Source: K189A clade bacterium (GTDB lineage: Bacteria > Pseudomonadota > Gammaproteobacteria > Pseudomonadales > Azotimanducaceae). From it: a stretch of 35,444 nucleotides of DNA. Under the pieces are notes generated by a model, which was not told the DNA's origin, did no database searches, and worked only from the letters and a program-made list of their open reading frames with translations. The position numbers were made by a program, and so were the translations under genes. The stretch spans positions 1 through 35,444 of the forward strand of contig QXZU01000098.1 in the NCBI GenBank assembly GCA_009886205.1, read 5' to 3'. Positions within the stretch are counted from its first letter, which is position 1; every line of letters begins with the position of its first letter. Below are positions 1 through 7,583 of the stretch, in pieces.

Positions 1-55
1 CAGAGAAGGCGGACGCACAGTAGGTGCGGGCGTTGTTGCTAAGGTAATTGCTTAG
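1..55 (+). CDS. tuf: Elongation factor Tu, C-terminal end (partial)
   Basis: Only the last 17 codons are present, read from base 2 and ending REGGRTVGAGVVAKVIA before TAG at 53-55. This matches the conserved C-terminus of EF-Tu, the GTPase that delivers aminoacyl-tRNA to the ribosome. Its position just upstream of rpsJ is the usual str-to-S10 junction in Gammaproteobacteria. The 5' part lies outside the window. The stop codon sits in a 12-base tandem repeat that supplies two further in-frame TAG codons at 65 and 77. Confidence 0.93.
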   Translation, partial: REGGRTVGAGVVAKVIA

Positions 56-79
56 TACGTTGAATAGTACGTTGAATAG
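53..79. repeat. 12-base tandem repeat overlapping the tuf stop codon
   Basis: The unit TAGTACGTTGAA occurs at 53-64 and 65-76, followed by a third TAG at 77-79. Because 12 is a multiple of three, the tuf stop codon is repeated in frame three times. This probably arose by slippage duplication. Confidence 0.9.
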
Positions 80-90
80 TCCTGCCCGTT

Positions 91-112
91 GACCCTCTGC
101 ATAGTGAGGGTC
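91..112 (+). terminator. Inverted repeat downstream of tuf, possible terminator
   Basis: GACCCTC (91-97) and GAGGGTC (106-112) form a perfect 7-bp stem with an 8-base loop, 36 bases after the tuf stop. The position suits termination of the upstream tuf transcript. No U-tract follows, so it is not a standard intrinsic terminator; it may be a processing or Rho-associated hairpin instead. Confidence 0.4.
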
Positions 113-238
113 CATGGGTTTGGCGTCAAAACGGTGCTGCTTTGAGAGGGGTAGCCCGTGATTGGCGAGATTGAAGTAACCGTATTAAAAGTAATTTGAA
201 AATAGTTGCATTAATACTGTTATTCACTCCAAGAAGTG

Positions 239-267
239 TTGCTTGAAATAATTCTACTCTGTATAGT
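239..267 (+). promoter_or_regulatory. Candidate S10-operon promoter with GC-rich discriminator
   Basis: TTGCTT (239-244) and TATAGT (262-267) are separated by 17 bases. The -10 matches consensus at 5 of 6 positions and the -35 at 3 of 6. The bases after the -10, TCGCCTCCC, are GC-rich and resemble the discriminator of rRNA promoters that are repressed by ppGpp/DksA. Transcription would start near 274 and give a leader of about 200 nt before rpsJ. A second possible pair, TTGAAA (196-201) with TGTTAT (218-223), lies just upstream. Confidence 0.5.
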
Positions 268-275
268 TCGCCTCC

Positions 276-329
276 CGCTTTGGAGAGCGTGAAGCCTTAA
301 GTTTAAGCATAGGTTTCGCCGCAAACGGC
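276..329 (+). other. Hairpin-rich 5' part of the S10 leader
   Basis: Three short stems follow one another: CGCT/AGCG (276-279 with 286-289), GAAGCC/GGTTTC (291-296 with 312-317, one G-U pair) and GCCG/CGGC (318-321 with 326-329). The last is followed by AGTTTT. In E. coli the S10 leader is where L4 controls the operon. I cannot show that these hairpins are its equivalent; the sequence is only compatible with a folded leader. Confidence 0.35.
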
Positions 330-357
330 AGTTTTAGAGTCGTGTTTAGTGGGTGTA

Positions 358-392
358 GTTGCCTCAGTGTGGCAACGCAAAGCTCTTTAACA
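358..392 (+). promoter_or_regulatory. rrn-type antitermination site (boxB-like hairpin plus boxA) in the rpsJ leader
   Basis: GTTGCC (358-363) and GGCAAC (371-376) form a perfect 6-bp hairpin with a 7-base loop. Five bases later comes GCTCTTTAACA (382-392), identical to the core of the E. coli rRNA boxA. The order boxB then boxA is that of rRNA operons. A GU-rich stretch at 416-433 lies where boxC would be. boxA RNA is bound by the NusB-NusE dimer, and NusE is ribosomal protein S10, encoded by the next gene. The site therefore suggests autoregulation or antitermination of the S10 operon. Sequence match is clear; function is inferred. Confidence 0.72.
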
Positions 393-399
393 GGAGAAA

Positions 400-411
400 T
401 GCTCTTTTAAC
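400..411 (+). promoter_or_regulatory. Second, imperfect boxA copy
   Basis: TGCTCTTTTAAC repeats the boxA sequence 19 bases downstream with one extra T. It contains a three-codon reading frame (ATG CTC TTT TAA, 399-410) preceded by GGAG only two bases away, too close for efficient initiation. It could be a second NusB/S10 contact or a decayed duplicate. Confidence 0.4.
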
Positions 412-474
412 CATTTTGTGCGTTGAGTGCGGGATGGGGAACGAGTGAATTTTAATTAGGGTTGGAGTTTGTAA

Positions 475-786
475 GTGCAAAATCAGCGTATACGCATTCG
501 CTTGAAAGCATTTGATCATCGTCTTATAGATGTATCGACGCAGGAAATAGTTGATACCGCTAAGCGGACTGGTGCGCAAGTGAAGGGACCTATCCCGCTG
601 CCCACTCGTAAAGAGCGGTTTACAATTCTTGTATCACCTCACGTCAACAAAGACGCGCGGGACCAATACGAGATCCGTACCCATAAAAGACTCCTGGATA
701 TTGTTGAGCCCACAGAAAAGACAGTCGATGCGCTTATGAAGCTCGATCTGGCAGCTGGGGTTGAAGTACAAATTAGTTTGAATTAA
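475..786 (+). CDS. rpsJ: 30S ribosomal protein S10 (NusE)
   Basis: First gene of the S10 operon. The 103-residue product starts [19 protein letters not shown] and is near-identical to E. coli S10 over its full length, including the [19 protein letters not shown] loop. S10 sits in the 30S head. As NusE it also pairs with NusB on boxA RNA and contacts NusG during antitermination. The start is GTG at 475, with GGAG at 464-467 giving a 7-base spacing. The leader upstream contains a boxA site, which ties this gene to its own product. The spacer to rplC is long (176 bases) and structured. Confidence 0.98.
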   Translation: MQNQRIRIRLKAFDHRLIDVSTQEIVDTAKRTGAQVKGPIPLPTRKERFTILVSPHVNKDARDQYEIRTHKRLLDIVEPTEKTVDALMKLDLAAGVEVQISLN

Positions 787-854
787 TCGGAGCCTTGCTG
801 ACTCTTTAGGGAGTGAGTGAAGTTTCGAAGTTTTGATACAAAAAGGCTCCGATT
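785..854 (+). promoter_or_regulatory. Long inverted repeat closing a 70-nt structured element between rpsJ and rplC
   Basis: AATCGGAGCCTT (785-796) and AAGGCTCCGATT (843-854) are perfect 12-base inverted complements, starting inside the rpsJ stop codon. The enclosed 46 bases include a smaller ACTC/GAGT stem (801-804 with 811-814). No U-tract follows the right arm, so it is not a standard terminator. It resembles a multi-branched regulatory RNA or a processing site ahead of rplC. Confidence 0.65.
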
Positions 855-866
855 GGGAGCTGGCGA

Positions 867-923
867 TTGGCGAAAGCCGGGCACTGTCCTTTTACTCGAA
901 AGAGTAGATAAGGGTGGAGGCCC
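867..923 (+). promoter_or_regulatory. Two GAAA-capped hairpins ahead of rplC
   Basis: GGC-GAAA-GCC (869-878, extendable by G-U pairs) is followed by a longer hairpin. That hairpin has GGGC/GCCC (879-882 with 920-923), CCTT/AAGG (888-891 with 910-913) and TACTC/GAGTA (893-897 with 902-906), capped by GAAA at 898-901. Two GNRA tetraloops in 60 bases of non-coding sequence suggest a selected RNA fold. Being 40 bases before the rplC start, it could control translation of L3 and the genes coupled to it. Confidence 0.5.
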
Positions 924-962
924 AGCACGCCGTTGTTACCGCACAAAGGTAGGATTAGACCA

Positions 963-1628
963 ATGGCAATTGGACTGGTAGGTAAAAAAAGTGGCATGAC
1001 TCGCATCTTCAATGAAGAAGGTGTGTCTGTGCCGGTCACGGTTATAGAAGCCGAGCCTAATAGAATTACTCAGGTAAAGAGTGTTGAAAGCGATGGCTAT
1101 GTAGCTGTCCAAGTCACCACTGGCGAAAGACGACAAAGTCGTGTGAGCAAGCCCATGGCTGGGCACTTTGCTAAAGCGAAGGCTGGCGCGGGTCGCGGTT
1201 TGTGGGAGTTTCGTTCCATGCAGGCTGATGATTTGAACGTTGGTGGCGAGCTTACGGTTGAGCAGTTCGAGGCAGGTCAAACTGTCGACGTACAAGGCAC
1301 ATCAAAAGGTAAGGGTTTTGCCGGTACCATCAAGCGATGGAACTTTGCAGGCCAAGACAACACTCACGGCAACTCTATCTCTCACCGTGCGCCTGGTTCT
1401 ATTGGCCAATGCCAAACACCTGGTCGTGTATTCAAAGGTAAGAAAATGTCAGGCCACATGGGCGCAGCACGTGTGACAACACAGAATTTAGAGATTGTTC
1501 GGGTAGATACAGAGCGCAACCTGATTATGGTTAAAGGCGCAGTACCTGGAGCCACCGGTGGAGACGTATTTATTCGTCCTGCGGTAAAGGCTCGTCCCGA
1601 AGCGCTGGCTGCGGGAGAAGGTGAATGA
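963..1628 (+). CDS. rplC: 50S ribosomal protein L3
   Basis: The 221-residue product (E. coli 209) begins [16 protein letters not shown] and contains the [15 protein letters not shown] loop that reaches towards the peptidyl-transferase centre. The [11 protein letters not shown] region corresponds to the segment holding the glutamine methylated by PrmB in E. coli. L3 is one of the two assembly-initiating proteins of the 50S subunit. ATG 963 is preferred over the in-frame codon at 933 because AGGA at 951-954 is well spaced and homologues start here. The small C-terminal tail ends in an acidic GEGE. The gene overlaps rplD by 4 bases. Confidence 0.97.
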   Translation: MAIGLVGKKSGMTRIFNEEGVSVPVTVIEAEPNRITQVKSVESDGYVAVQVTTGERRQSRVSKPMAGHFAKAKAGAGRGLWEFRSMQADDLNVGGELTVEQFEAGQTVDVQGTSKGKGFAGTIKRWNFAGQDNTHGNSISHRAPGSIGQCQTPGRVFKGKKMSGHMGAARVTTQNLEIVRVDTERNLIMVKGAVPGATGGDVFIRPAVKARPEALAAGEGE

Positions 1629-2230
1629 ACTTGAATCTAGCCCTAGACGGCGGCAGCGTAGAAGTAGCTGATACCGCATTCAGTAGAGAATTCAACGAGT
1701 CTCTCGTGCACCAAGTTGTAGTCGCTTACATGGCGGGTGCACGACAGGGTTCGCGCGCGCAGAAAAATCGTTCAGCAGTAAGTGGTGGTGGTAAGAAGCC
1801 ATGGCGTCAAAAAGGTACTGGTCGCGCAAGAGCGGGTACTACTAGATCACCAATCTGGCGTTCAGGTGGTGTGACATTTGCTGCGCAGCCTCAAGACCAC
1901 TCTACAAAAGTTAATCGCAAGATGTACCGTGGCGCACTACGTTGCATCCTTTCCGAACTTATTCGTAAAGAGCGTCTTATCGCGGTCGAGAATTTCTCGG
2001 TTAAAGCGCCAAAGACCAAAGAGCTCTTGTCCCAACTCAAAAGCCTAGATATGAGTAACGTTTTAATCGTTACTGAAGACGGCGATGAGAATCTATTTTT
2101 GGCAGCTCGTAACGTTCGCTTTGTTGATGTTCGGGATGTTGAAGGTGTTGATCCGGTGAGCCTAATCAGTCACGACAAAGTGCTGATCACGGTCGCGGCA
2201 TTGAAGAAGCTAGAAGAGGCATTGGTATGA
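1625..2230 (+). CDS. rplD: 50S ribosomal protein L4
   Basis: This 201-residue protein has the L4 globular domain and, at about residues 40-100, the long basic loop ([19 protein letters not shown]) that lines the exit tunnel with L22. The start ATG overlaps the rplC stop (ATGA), implying translational coupling. In E. coli, L4 represses the whole S10 operon by acting on its leader. Here the candidate structured leaders are before rpsJ and between rpsJ and rplC; whether L4 binds either cannot be read from sequence. Confidence 0.97.
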   Translation: MNLNLALDGGSVEVADTAFSREFNESLVHQVVVAYMAGARQGSRAQKNRSAVSGGGKKPWRQKGTGRARAGTTRSPIWRSGGVTFAAQPQDHSTKVNRKMYRGALRCILSELIRKERLIAVENFSVKAPKTKELLSQLKSLDMSNVLIVTEDGDENLFLAARNVRFVDVRDVEGVDPVSLISHDKVLITVAALKKLEEALV

Positions 2231-2523
2231 ACCAGGAGCGCATCTTTACTGTTCTACGCGAACCTCACATATCAGAAAAAGTTTCTGTACTAGGTGATGT
2301 GGCTAATCAATACGCTTTTAAAGTATCTGTAGATGCGACTAAAGCTGAGATTCGTGAAGCCATTGAGACTATTTTTAAAGTCTCCGTAAAGAACGTCAGT
2401 ACAGTAAATGTAAAAGGCAAGACTAAGAAGACTGCGCGCGGTATGTCGCGCAAGAAGAATTGGAAAAAGGCATACGTGACCGTAGCGCAGGGCCAAGAGC
2501 TCGACTACATGGTTGCGGAATAA
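2227..2523 (+). CDS. rplW: 50S ribosomal protein L23
   Basis: The 98-residue product opens [18 protein letters not shown], followed by the central basic loop ([20 protein letters not shown]) typical of L23. L23 sits at the tunnel exit and is the docking point for trigger factor and SRP. Length agrees with the family (about 100). It overlaps rplD by four bases (ATGA), the standard arrangement in this operon. Confidence 0.97.
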   Translation: MNQERIFTVLREPHISEKVSVLGDVANQYAFKVSVDATKAEIREAIETIFKVSVKNVSTVNVKGKTKKTARGMSRKKNWKKAYVTVAQGQELDYMVAE

Positions 2524-2535
2524 GGGTTTAGCGTA

Positions 2536-3363
2536 ATGGCTGTTGTAAAAACGAAACCAACTTCACCGGGACGTCGATTTGTCGTTAAAGTCGTCAACCC
2601 CGAGTTGCACAAGGGAGCGCCACATAAAGCGCTACTAGTATCGCAATCTAGGACTGGCGGTAGAAATAACGCTGGACGTATAACGACTCGGCATCGAGGC
2701 GGCGGTCACAAGCAACATTATAGAATTATCGATTGGAAGCGCACGAAAGATGGCATTCCAGCAGTAGTTGAGCGTCTAGAGTACGATCCAAATAGAACAG
2801 CAAACATTGCGCTGTTGAAGTATGCGGACGGTGAGCGACGTTACATTATTGCGCCAAAGGGCGTTCACGCCGGCGATCCAGTGATGAGTGGGCCTAGTGC
2901 ACCAATCAAGTCTGGTAACACGCTGGCGCTAAGAAATATTCCAGTGGGTAGCGTTATCCACTGTGTCGAATTGAAGCCAGGCAAGGGTGCCCAGATGGTG
3001 CGTAGCGCCGGTGGTTCTTGCCAGTTGGTTGCTCGCGAAGGTGCACACGCTACCTTGCGTATGCGATCTGGCGAAATGCGCCGTGTACTCAGCGAATGCA
3101 GAGCAACACTCGGCGAAGTAGGTAACAGCGAACATAGCCTTCGTTCATTGGGTAAGGCTGGCGCGCAGAGATGGCGCGGTGTTCGCCCAACGGTTCGTGG
3201 TGTAGCTATGAACCCAGTCGATCACCCTCATGGTGGTGGTGAAGGTAAGACATCAGGCGGTAGACACCCAGTTTCACCTTGGGGAATGCCAACAAAAGGT
3301 CACAAGACCAGAAAGAATAAGCGTACCGACAGCCTCATAGTGCGTCGTCGCGGCAAGCGATAA
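2536..3363 (+). CDS. rplB: 50S ribosomal protein L2
   Basis: The product has 275 residues (E. coli 273). It carries the [16 protein letters not shown] segment near residue 55-70 and the C-terminal [18 protein letters not shown] motif, whose conserved histidine lies near the peptidyl-transferase centre. L2 binds 23S rRNA and is needed for subunit association. AAGGG precedes the ATG, 12 bases after rplW. Confidence 0.98.
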   Translation: MAVVKTKPTSPGRRFVVKVVNPELHKGAPHKALLVSQSRTGGRNNAGRITTRHRGGGHKQHYRIIDWKRTKDGIPAVVERLEYDPNRTANIALLKYADGERRYIIAPKGVHAGDPVMSGPSAPIKSGNTLALRNIPVGSVIHCVELKPGKGAQMVRSAGGSCQLVAREGAHATLRMRSGEMRRVLSECRATLGEVGNSEHSLRSLGKAGAQRWRGVRPTVRGVAMNPVDHPHGGGEGKTSGGRHPVSPWGMPTKGHKTRKNKRTDSLIVRRRGKR

Positions 3364-3377
3364 ACGGAGTAACCTAA

Positions 3378-3653
3378 GTGCCAAGATCATTATTTAAAGG
3401 CCCATTTGTTGATACCCATCTTTTAAAGAAGGTAGAAAACGCAGTGGCTAACAGTGAACGCCGCCCAATTAAGACTTGGTCGCGTCGCTCAATGGTCATG
3501 CCTGAAATGGTTGGGTTAACCATTGCCATTTATAACGGCCGTCAACATATTCCAGTCGTTATCAACGAAGACATGGTAGGACATAAGTTGGGTGAATTTG
3601 CACCTACTCGTACTTATCGTGGCCATTCGGCTGATAAGAAAGCTAAGCGATAG
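3378..3653 (+). CDS. rpsS: 30S ribosomal protein S19
   Basis: The 91-residue product starts [20 protein letters not shown] and contains [22 protein letters not shown], the S19 signature. S19 lies in the 30S head next to S13 and contacts the A-site finger bridge. The start is GTG at 3378, preceded by CGGAG, and follows rplB by 14 bases. Confidence 0.98.
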   Translation: MPRSLFKGPFVDTHLLKKVENAVANSERRPIKTWSRRSMVMPEMVGLTIAIYNGRQHIPVVINEDMVGHKLGEFAPTRTYRGHSADKKAKR

Positions 3654-3678
3654 CGCGCAGATAAGGTAGAGAAAGAAG

Positions 3679-4014
3679 ATGGAAGTCAGAGCGATTGCAA
3701 AACGCTTAAGTATCTCCGCGCAGAAGGTTCGCTTAGTGGCAGACCAAGTTCGCGGCAAGCCAGTGGCTGATGCTTTAGATGTATTGAATTTCAGCACTAA
3801 GAAAGGTGCTGTACTAGTGAAGAAGACTCTTGAGTCAGCAATTGCAAATGCTGAGCATAACGAGGGTGCCGATGTAGACGATCTCCGCATATCGGAAATC
3901 TTCGTCAACGAAGGCATGACAATGAAACGCATTCGTCCACGCGCTAAAGGCCGCGCGGATAGAATCCTAAAACGCAGCTGCCACATAACCGTGACAGTTT
4001 CGGATACGAAATAA
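3679..4014 (+). CDS. rplV: 50S ribosomal protein L22
   Basis: This 111-residue protein (E. coli 110) begins [27 protein letters not shown] by homology, and its C-terminal beta-hairpin ([20 protein letters not shown]) is the part that lines the exit tunnel and is altered in macrolide-resistant mutants of other species. The hairpin looks normal here. Start supported by GAGAAAGAAG just upstream. Confidence 0.97.
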   Translation: MEVRAIAKRLSISAQKVRLVADQVRGKPVADALDVLNFSTKKGAVLVKKTLESAIANAEHNEGADVDDLRISEIFVNEGMTMKRIRPRAKGRADRILKRSCHITVTVSDTK

Positions 4015-4023
4015 GAGAATAGT

Positions 4024-4686
4024 ATGGGTCAAAAAGTACATCCAACCGGTATTCGCTTAGGGATTGTCAAAGATCACACGTCAGTGTGGTATGCGGACAA
4101 GAAGAACTACGCGTTATACCTTCTGAACGATCTAGAGGTGCGCCGTTTTTTGCGCAAGCGTCTTGCTGACGCCTCTGTGGGTCGAATTGAGATTGCTCGG
4201 CCTGCTCAGACAGCACGCGTAACCATTCACACAGCCCGACCAGGTATTGTGATTGGTAAGAAAGGCGAAGACGTAGAACGTCTACGCAATGATTTAAGTA
4301 AGATGATGGGTGTTCCCGTCCACGTAAATATCGAAGAGATCCGCAAGCCAGAATTGGATGCGGTGCTAGTCGCTCAGAATGTAGCTCAGCAGTTAGAACG
4401 CCGAGTACAGTTTAGAAGAGCGATGCGTCGAGTAATACAGAACGCAATGCGCTTGGGTGCCGAAGGTATCAAAGTGCGTGTTGCTGGTCGTCTTGGAGGA
4501 GCAGAGATTGCTCGTTCCGAGGTCTATCATGAAGGAAGAGTGCCTCTGCATACCCTTCGTGCGGATATCGATTACGCAACTTTTGAAGCTGAAACTACCT
4601 ACGGGATTTTAGGCATCAAAGTGTGGATCTTTAAGGGAGAGGTTATCGGGTCACAAGCCCCTGCTCAAGCTTCTCAGCAAGCCTAA
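4024..4686 (+). CDS. rpsC: 30S ribosomal protein S3
   Basis: The product has 220 residues (E. coli 233). It opens [20 protein letters not shown] and has a type II KH domain with the GxxG loop IGKKGEDV near residue 77. The C-terminal half carries [20 protein letters not shown], part of the mRNA-entry helicase surface shared with S4 and S5. The C-terminal tail after residue 208 is short and Ala/Gln rich. The gap from rplV is 9 bases. Confidence 0.97.
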   Translation: MGQKVHPTGIRLGIVKDHTSVWYADKKNYALYLLNDLEVRRFLRKRLADASVGRIEIARPAQTARVTIHTARPGIVIGKKGEDVERLRNDLSKMMGVPVHVNIEEIRKPELDAVLVAQNVAQQLERRVQFRRAMRRVIQNAMRLGAEGIKVRVAGRLGGAEIARSEVYHEGRVPLHTLRADIDYATFEAETTYGILGIKVWIFKGEVIGSQAPAQASQQA

Positions 4687-4705
4687 GCCGTAATTAAGTA
4701 CGAAG

Positions 4706-5119
4706 ATGTTACAGCCGAAAAGAACAAAATTTAGAAAAATGCACAAGGGACGCAACCGAGGCCTCGCCCTGAGAGGTAGTCGCGTCAGCTTTGGTGAGTT
4801 TGGTCTTAAAGCCGTTGGGCGAGGCAGACTTACCGCGCGTCAAATCGAAGCCGGCAGACGAGCGATGACTCGTCGTATTCGCCGAGGCGGAAAGATTTGG
4901 ATCCGAGTGTTTCCTGACAAGCCAATTACTAAAAAGCCTTTGGAAGTTCGCCAAGGTAAAGGTAAGGGTAGTGTTGAATACTGGGTAGCCCTTATTCAGC
5001 CAGGTCGTGTGCTTTATGAGATGCAGGGAGTGCCAGAAGATATGGCGCGCGAAGCACTCGCATTGGCAGCGGCTAAATTGCCCTTTAAGACAGTATTTGT
5101 TAAGCGGACAGCAATGTAA
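4706..5119 (+). CDS. rplP: 50S ribosomal protein L16
   Basis: The 137-residue product begins [19 protein letters not shown] and contains [20 protein letters not shown], the loop near the A and P tRNAs. The arginine of this loop corresponds to E. coli Arg81, a target of the YcfD hydroxylase. The gene ends TAATG, sharing one base with the rpmC start codon. Confidence 0.97.
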   Translation: MLQPKRTKFRKMHKGRNRGLALRGSRVSFGEFGLKAVGRGRLTARQIEAGRRAMTRRIRRGGKIWIRVFPDKPITKKPLEVRQGKGKGSVEYWVALIQPGRVLYEMQGVPEDMAREALALAAAKLPFKTVFVKRTAM

Positions 5120-5310
5120 TGAAAGTCCAAGATTTGAGAGAAAAGACTGCAGAAGAGCTGCAAAGTGAAGTGGTACGTTTGCGCCGCGAGCATTTTTCGC
5201 TGCGTATGCAAAACGCCAGTGGTCAATTGGGCCAGCCGCATCTTCTTAAAGAAATACGTCGCGACATCGCACGGGTGAAGACAGTAATGAAGGAGAGTAA
5301 AGATGTCTGA
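5119..5310 (+). CDS. rpmC: 50S ribosomal protein L29
   Basis: A 63-residue helical-hairpin protein starting [15 protein letters not shown], with the [17 protein letters not shown] motif in the second helix. It lies beside L23 at the tunnel exit. The start ATG overlaps the rplP stop by one base, and the 3' end overlaps rpsQ by 8 bases, so all three are probably translationally coupled. Confidence 0.97.
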   Translation: MKVQDLREKTAEELQSEVVRLRREHFSLRMQNASGQLGQPHLLKEIRRDIARVKTVMKESKDV

Positions 5311-5578
5311 AGCAGAAAAAGCACAGACTAATCCGCGTACTGTATCCGGAGTAGTGGTCAGTGATCGCATGCAGAAAGGCATTACGATCAAAGTAGAGCG
5401 TAGGGTCAAGCACCCGGTTTATGGCAAGTACGTACGTAAGTCGTCAAAGATCCATGCGCACGATGAAGAGAATGCTTGCAAGATTGGTGACACAGTGACC
5501 GTTATTGAATGTCGTCCATTGTCAAAAACAAAGACCTGGATGCTGCAAAGCATCGACGTTCGGTCTACTGGAGTTTAA
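5303..5578 (+). CDS. rpsQ: 30S ribosomal protein S17
   Basis: This 91-residue OB-fold protein (E. coli 84) contains [27 protein letters not shown] by position 11-37, followed by [16 protein letters not shown], both characteristic of S17, an early 16S rRNA binder. The N-terminus is a few residues longer than in E. coli. The start ATG overlaps the end of rpmC by 8 bases; GGAG at 5291-5294 supports it. Confidence 0.97.
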   Translation: MSEAEKAQTNPRTVSGVVVSDRMQKGITIKVERRVKHPVYGKYVRKSSKIHAHDEENACKIGDTVTVIECRPLSKTKTWMLQSIDVRSTGV

Positions 5579-5584
5579 AGACCA

Positions 5585-5953
5585 ATGATTCAGACAGAAA
5601 CAATGCTCGAGATTGCTGATAACAGCGGTGCTCGAAGAGTTCAGTGTATTAAGGTTTTAGGCGGAAGCCACAGACGTTATGCGGGTATTGGCGACGTGAT
5701 TAAGGTCACAGTTAAAGAAGCCATTCCACGCGGTCGTGTGAAAAAAGGCCAAGTGATGGACGCTGTAGTTGTACGTACGCGCAAAGGCGTTCGTCGTCCA
5801 GACGGTTCGTTGATTAAATTCGATCATAATGCAGCGGTTCTGCTCAATGCTCAGAAGCAGCCAGTAGGTACGCGTATCTTCGGGCCGGTGACTCGCGAGC
5901 TCAGAACAGAAAAGTTCATGCGCATTGTTTCCTTAGCGCCTGAAGTACTTTAA
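5585..5953 (+). CDS. rplN: 50S ribosomal protein L14
   Basis: The 122-residue product begins [20 protein letters not shown] and is almost invariant with the family. L14 sits on the subunit interface, forming bridge B8, and is the binding site for the silencing factor RsfS, encoded at 23362-23727. It is the first gene of the spc cluster in E. coli; here only 6 bases separate it from rpsQ and I see no promoter between them, so S10 and spc may be one transcript. Confidence 0.98.
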   Translation: MIQTETMLEIADNSGARRVQCIKVLGGSHRRYAGIGDVIKVTVKEAIPRGRVKKGQVMDAVVVRTRKGVRRPDGSLIKFDHNAAVLLNAQKQPVGTRIFGPVTRELRTEKFMRIVSLAPEVL

Positions 5954-5994
5954 GTACAAAAACAGATTAATAGAGATCCTAAGAGATTGTCGGC

Positions 5995-6309
5995 ATGTTA
6001 AAGATCAAGAAAAAAGATGAAGTGGTAGTGGTTGCCGGTCGTGACAAAGGACGTCGCGGCGAAGTATTGCGCGTCATGAAAGACGGCAGACTTATGGTTG
6101 CTGGTATTAACATGGTTAAGAAGCACAAGCGCCCTAACCCTAATACAGGCGACCAAGGTGGAATCGTTCCTCAGGAAGCACCGATTCAAGGCTCTAACGT
6201 TGCAATCTGGAATCATGAAAGCGAGAAGGCAGACAAAGTAGGTTTGCGCATTGAAGATGGAAAGAAAATCCGCTTCTTCAAATCAAACGGCAAAGAGATT
6301 GAAGACTAA
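5995..6309 (+). CDS. rplX: 50S ribosomal protein L24
   Basis: A 104-residue protein with an N-terminal KOW motif ([20 protein letters not shown], residues 8-27) and the [12 protein letters not shown] segment. L24 binds the 5' domain of 23S rRNA and initiates assembly together with L3. Length equals the E. coli protein. A 41-base spacer separates it from rplN. Confidence 0.97.
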   Translation: MLKIKKKDEVVVVAGRDKGRRGEVLRVMKDGRLMVAGINMVKKHKRPNPNTGDQGGIVPQEAPIQGSNVAIWNHESEKADKVGLRIEDGKKIRFFKSNGKEIED

Positions 6310-6311
6310 AC

Positions 6312-6851
6312 ATGTCTAATTTATACGAACATTATAGAACAGAGCTTCATCCCAAGTTGCAAAAAGACTTGGCGATTAGTAATCCCATGGAAGTGCCTAA
6401 GATTACTAAAGTAACCCTGAACATGGGTGTAGGCGAAGCGATTACAGACCGTAAAGTAATGGATGCCGCAGTATCAGATATGACTGCCATCGCAGGACAG
6501 CAGCCCGTTATTTGCTTGGCTCGCCGTTCAGAAGCGGGATTCAAGATCCGTGAAGGCTACCCAATTGGCTGCAAAGTGACTTTGCGTAGGGAAAAGATGT
6601 ACGACTTTATCGAACGTCTAGTGAGCATCGCTATCCCTCGTATGCGTGATTTTCGTGGTTTGAATCCTAAGTCGTTCGATGGCCGTGGCAACTTCAGCAT
6701 GGGCCTTACTGAGCAAATCGTATTTGCTGAGATAGATTACGACAAGATCGATAAGATTCGCGGTCTAGACATCTGTGTGACGACCACAGCAAAAACAAAT
6801 GAAGCGGCACTTGAGCTATTAAAAGCATTCAAGTTTCCTTTCCGTACATAG
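6312..6851 (+). CDS. rplE: 50S ribosomal protein L5
   Basis: The 179-residue product, same length as in E. coli, contains [11 protein letters not shown] (residues 34-44) and [19 protein letters not shown]5 binds 5S rRNA and forms the central protuberance. In E. coli the start region of rplE is the S8 repressor target of the spc operon. The two-base gap after rplX suggests coupling; I could not confirm an S8-like fold here. Confidence 0.97.
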   Translation: MSNLYEHYRTELHPKLQKDLAISNPMEVPKITKVTLNMGVGEAITDRKVMDAAVSDMTAIAGQQPVICLARRSEAGFKIREGYPIGCKVTLRREKMYDFIERLVSIAIPRMRDFRGLNPKSFDGRGNFSMGLTEQIVFAEIDYDKIDKIRGLDICVTTTAKTNEAALELLKAFKFPFRT

Positions 6852-6865
6852 AGAAGAGATTAGTT

Positions 6866-7171
6866 ATGGCAAAGCGTTCCATGATTGAAAGAGAGAAGAA
6901 GCGTGCAGACATCCGAGGTAAGTTCGGTGCAAAGCGTGCAGCTCTAAAAGCGATTATTTCTGACCGTAACGTATCCGATGAGGATCGTTGGGATGCGCAG
7001 TTGAAGTTACAGGCACAGCCTCGTGACGCCAGCGCAGTTCGACATCAAAGACGTTGTGGCATAACCGGTCGTCCTCATGGCGTTTACCGCAAGTTTGGTC
7101 TTTCGCGAAATATGTTGCGCGAAGCAGCTATGCGCGGCGATGTTCCCGGTTTAGTCAAGGCCAGCTGGTAG
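6866..7171 (+). CDS. rpsN: 30S ribosomal protein S14
   Basis: The 101-residue product is the long, zinc-free form of S14 ([16 protein letters not shown] at the N-terminus). The C-terminal domain reads [20 protein letters not shown], lacking the paired CxxC of the zinc type. It sits in the 30S head near S10 and S19. The gap from rplE is 14 bases, with GAGAAGAGA as the ribosome binding site. Confidence 0.97.
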   Translation: MAKRSMIEREKKRADIRGKFGAKRAALKAIISDRNVSDEDRWDAQLKLQAQPRDASAVRHQRRCGITGRPHGVYRKFGLSRNMLREAAMRGDVPGLVKASW

Positions 7172-7180
7172 GTAATTATT

Positions 7181-7573
7181 ATGACAATGCAAGATCCAAT
7201 AGCTGACCTGCTTACTCGCGTAAGAAACGCCCAGATGGCGGGTCACGTAACTGTGCAAATGCCCAATTCCAAGGGTAAGCGGGCAATTTTAGATGTGCTT
7301 CAGAGTGAAGGCTTCATTCTAGGGTACTCCGTGAGTGATGAAGTTAAGTCAAACATCACAGTTGAGCTTAAGTATCACAACGGCTCACCAGTCATTGAAG
7401 AGATTTCGCGTGTTAGCCGTCCAGGGCTGCGAATCTACAAAGAAAGTAATGATATCCCTAAGGTCCGCGGTGGGCTTGGGGTGGCGATAGTCAGCACCAA
7501 TAAGGGTGTGATGACCGACAAGAACGCACGATCTCAAGGGATTGGTGGCGAAGTACTTTGTACGGTTTTTTAG
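7181..7573 (+). CDS. rpsH: 30S ribosomal protein S8
   Basis: A 130-residue protein starting [21 protein letters not shown], matching the E. coli MSMQDPIAD start; the internal Met at residue 3 is an alternative. The C-terminal [20 protein letters not shown] contains the RNA-binding STxKGxM motif. S8 binds helix 21 of 16S rRNA and represses the spc operon in E. coli. It ends 10 bases before rplF. Confidence 0.97.
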   Translation: MTMQDPIADLLTRVRNAQMAGHVTVQMPNSKGKRAILDVLQSEGFILGYSVSDEVKSNITVELKYHNGSPVIEEISRVSRPGLRIYKESNDIPKVRGGLGVAIVSTNKGVMTDKNARSQGIGGEVLCTVF

Positions 7574-7583
7574 GGGAACTTTA

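Noticed and set aside
785-854. Intrinsic terminator or transposon ends at the rpsJ-rplC inverted repeat
   Set aside because: No U-tract after the stem, no transposase, no target duplication; an RNA structure is the simpler reading.
933-962. Ten-residue N-terminal extension of L3
   Set aside because: It lies in the non-coding structured spacer, and AGGA plus homology place the start at 963.
936-1295. 119-codon open frame antisense to rplC
   Set aside because: It lies wholly opposite a highly conserved gene, has no family resemblance and no ribosome binding site; it reflects codon bias of rplC.
3516-3986. 156-codon antisense frame over rpsS and rplV
   Set aside because: Shadow of two certain ribosomal-protein genes; composition is not protein-like for a known family.
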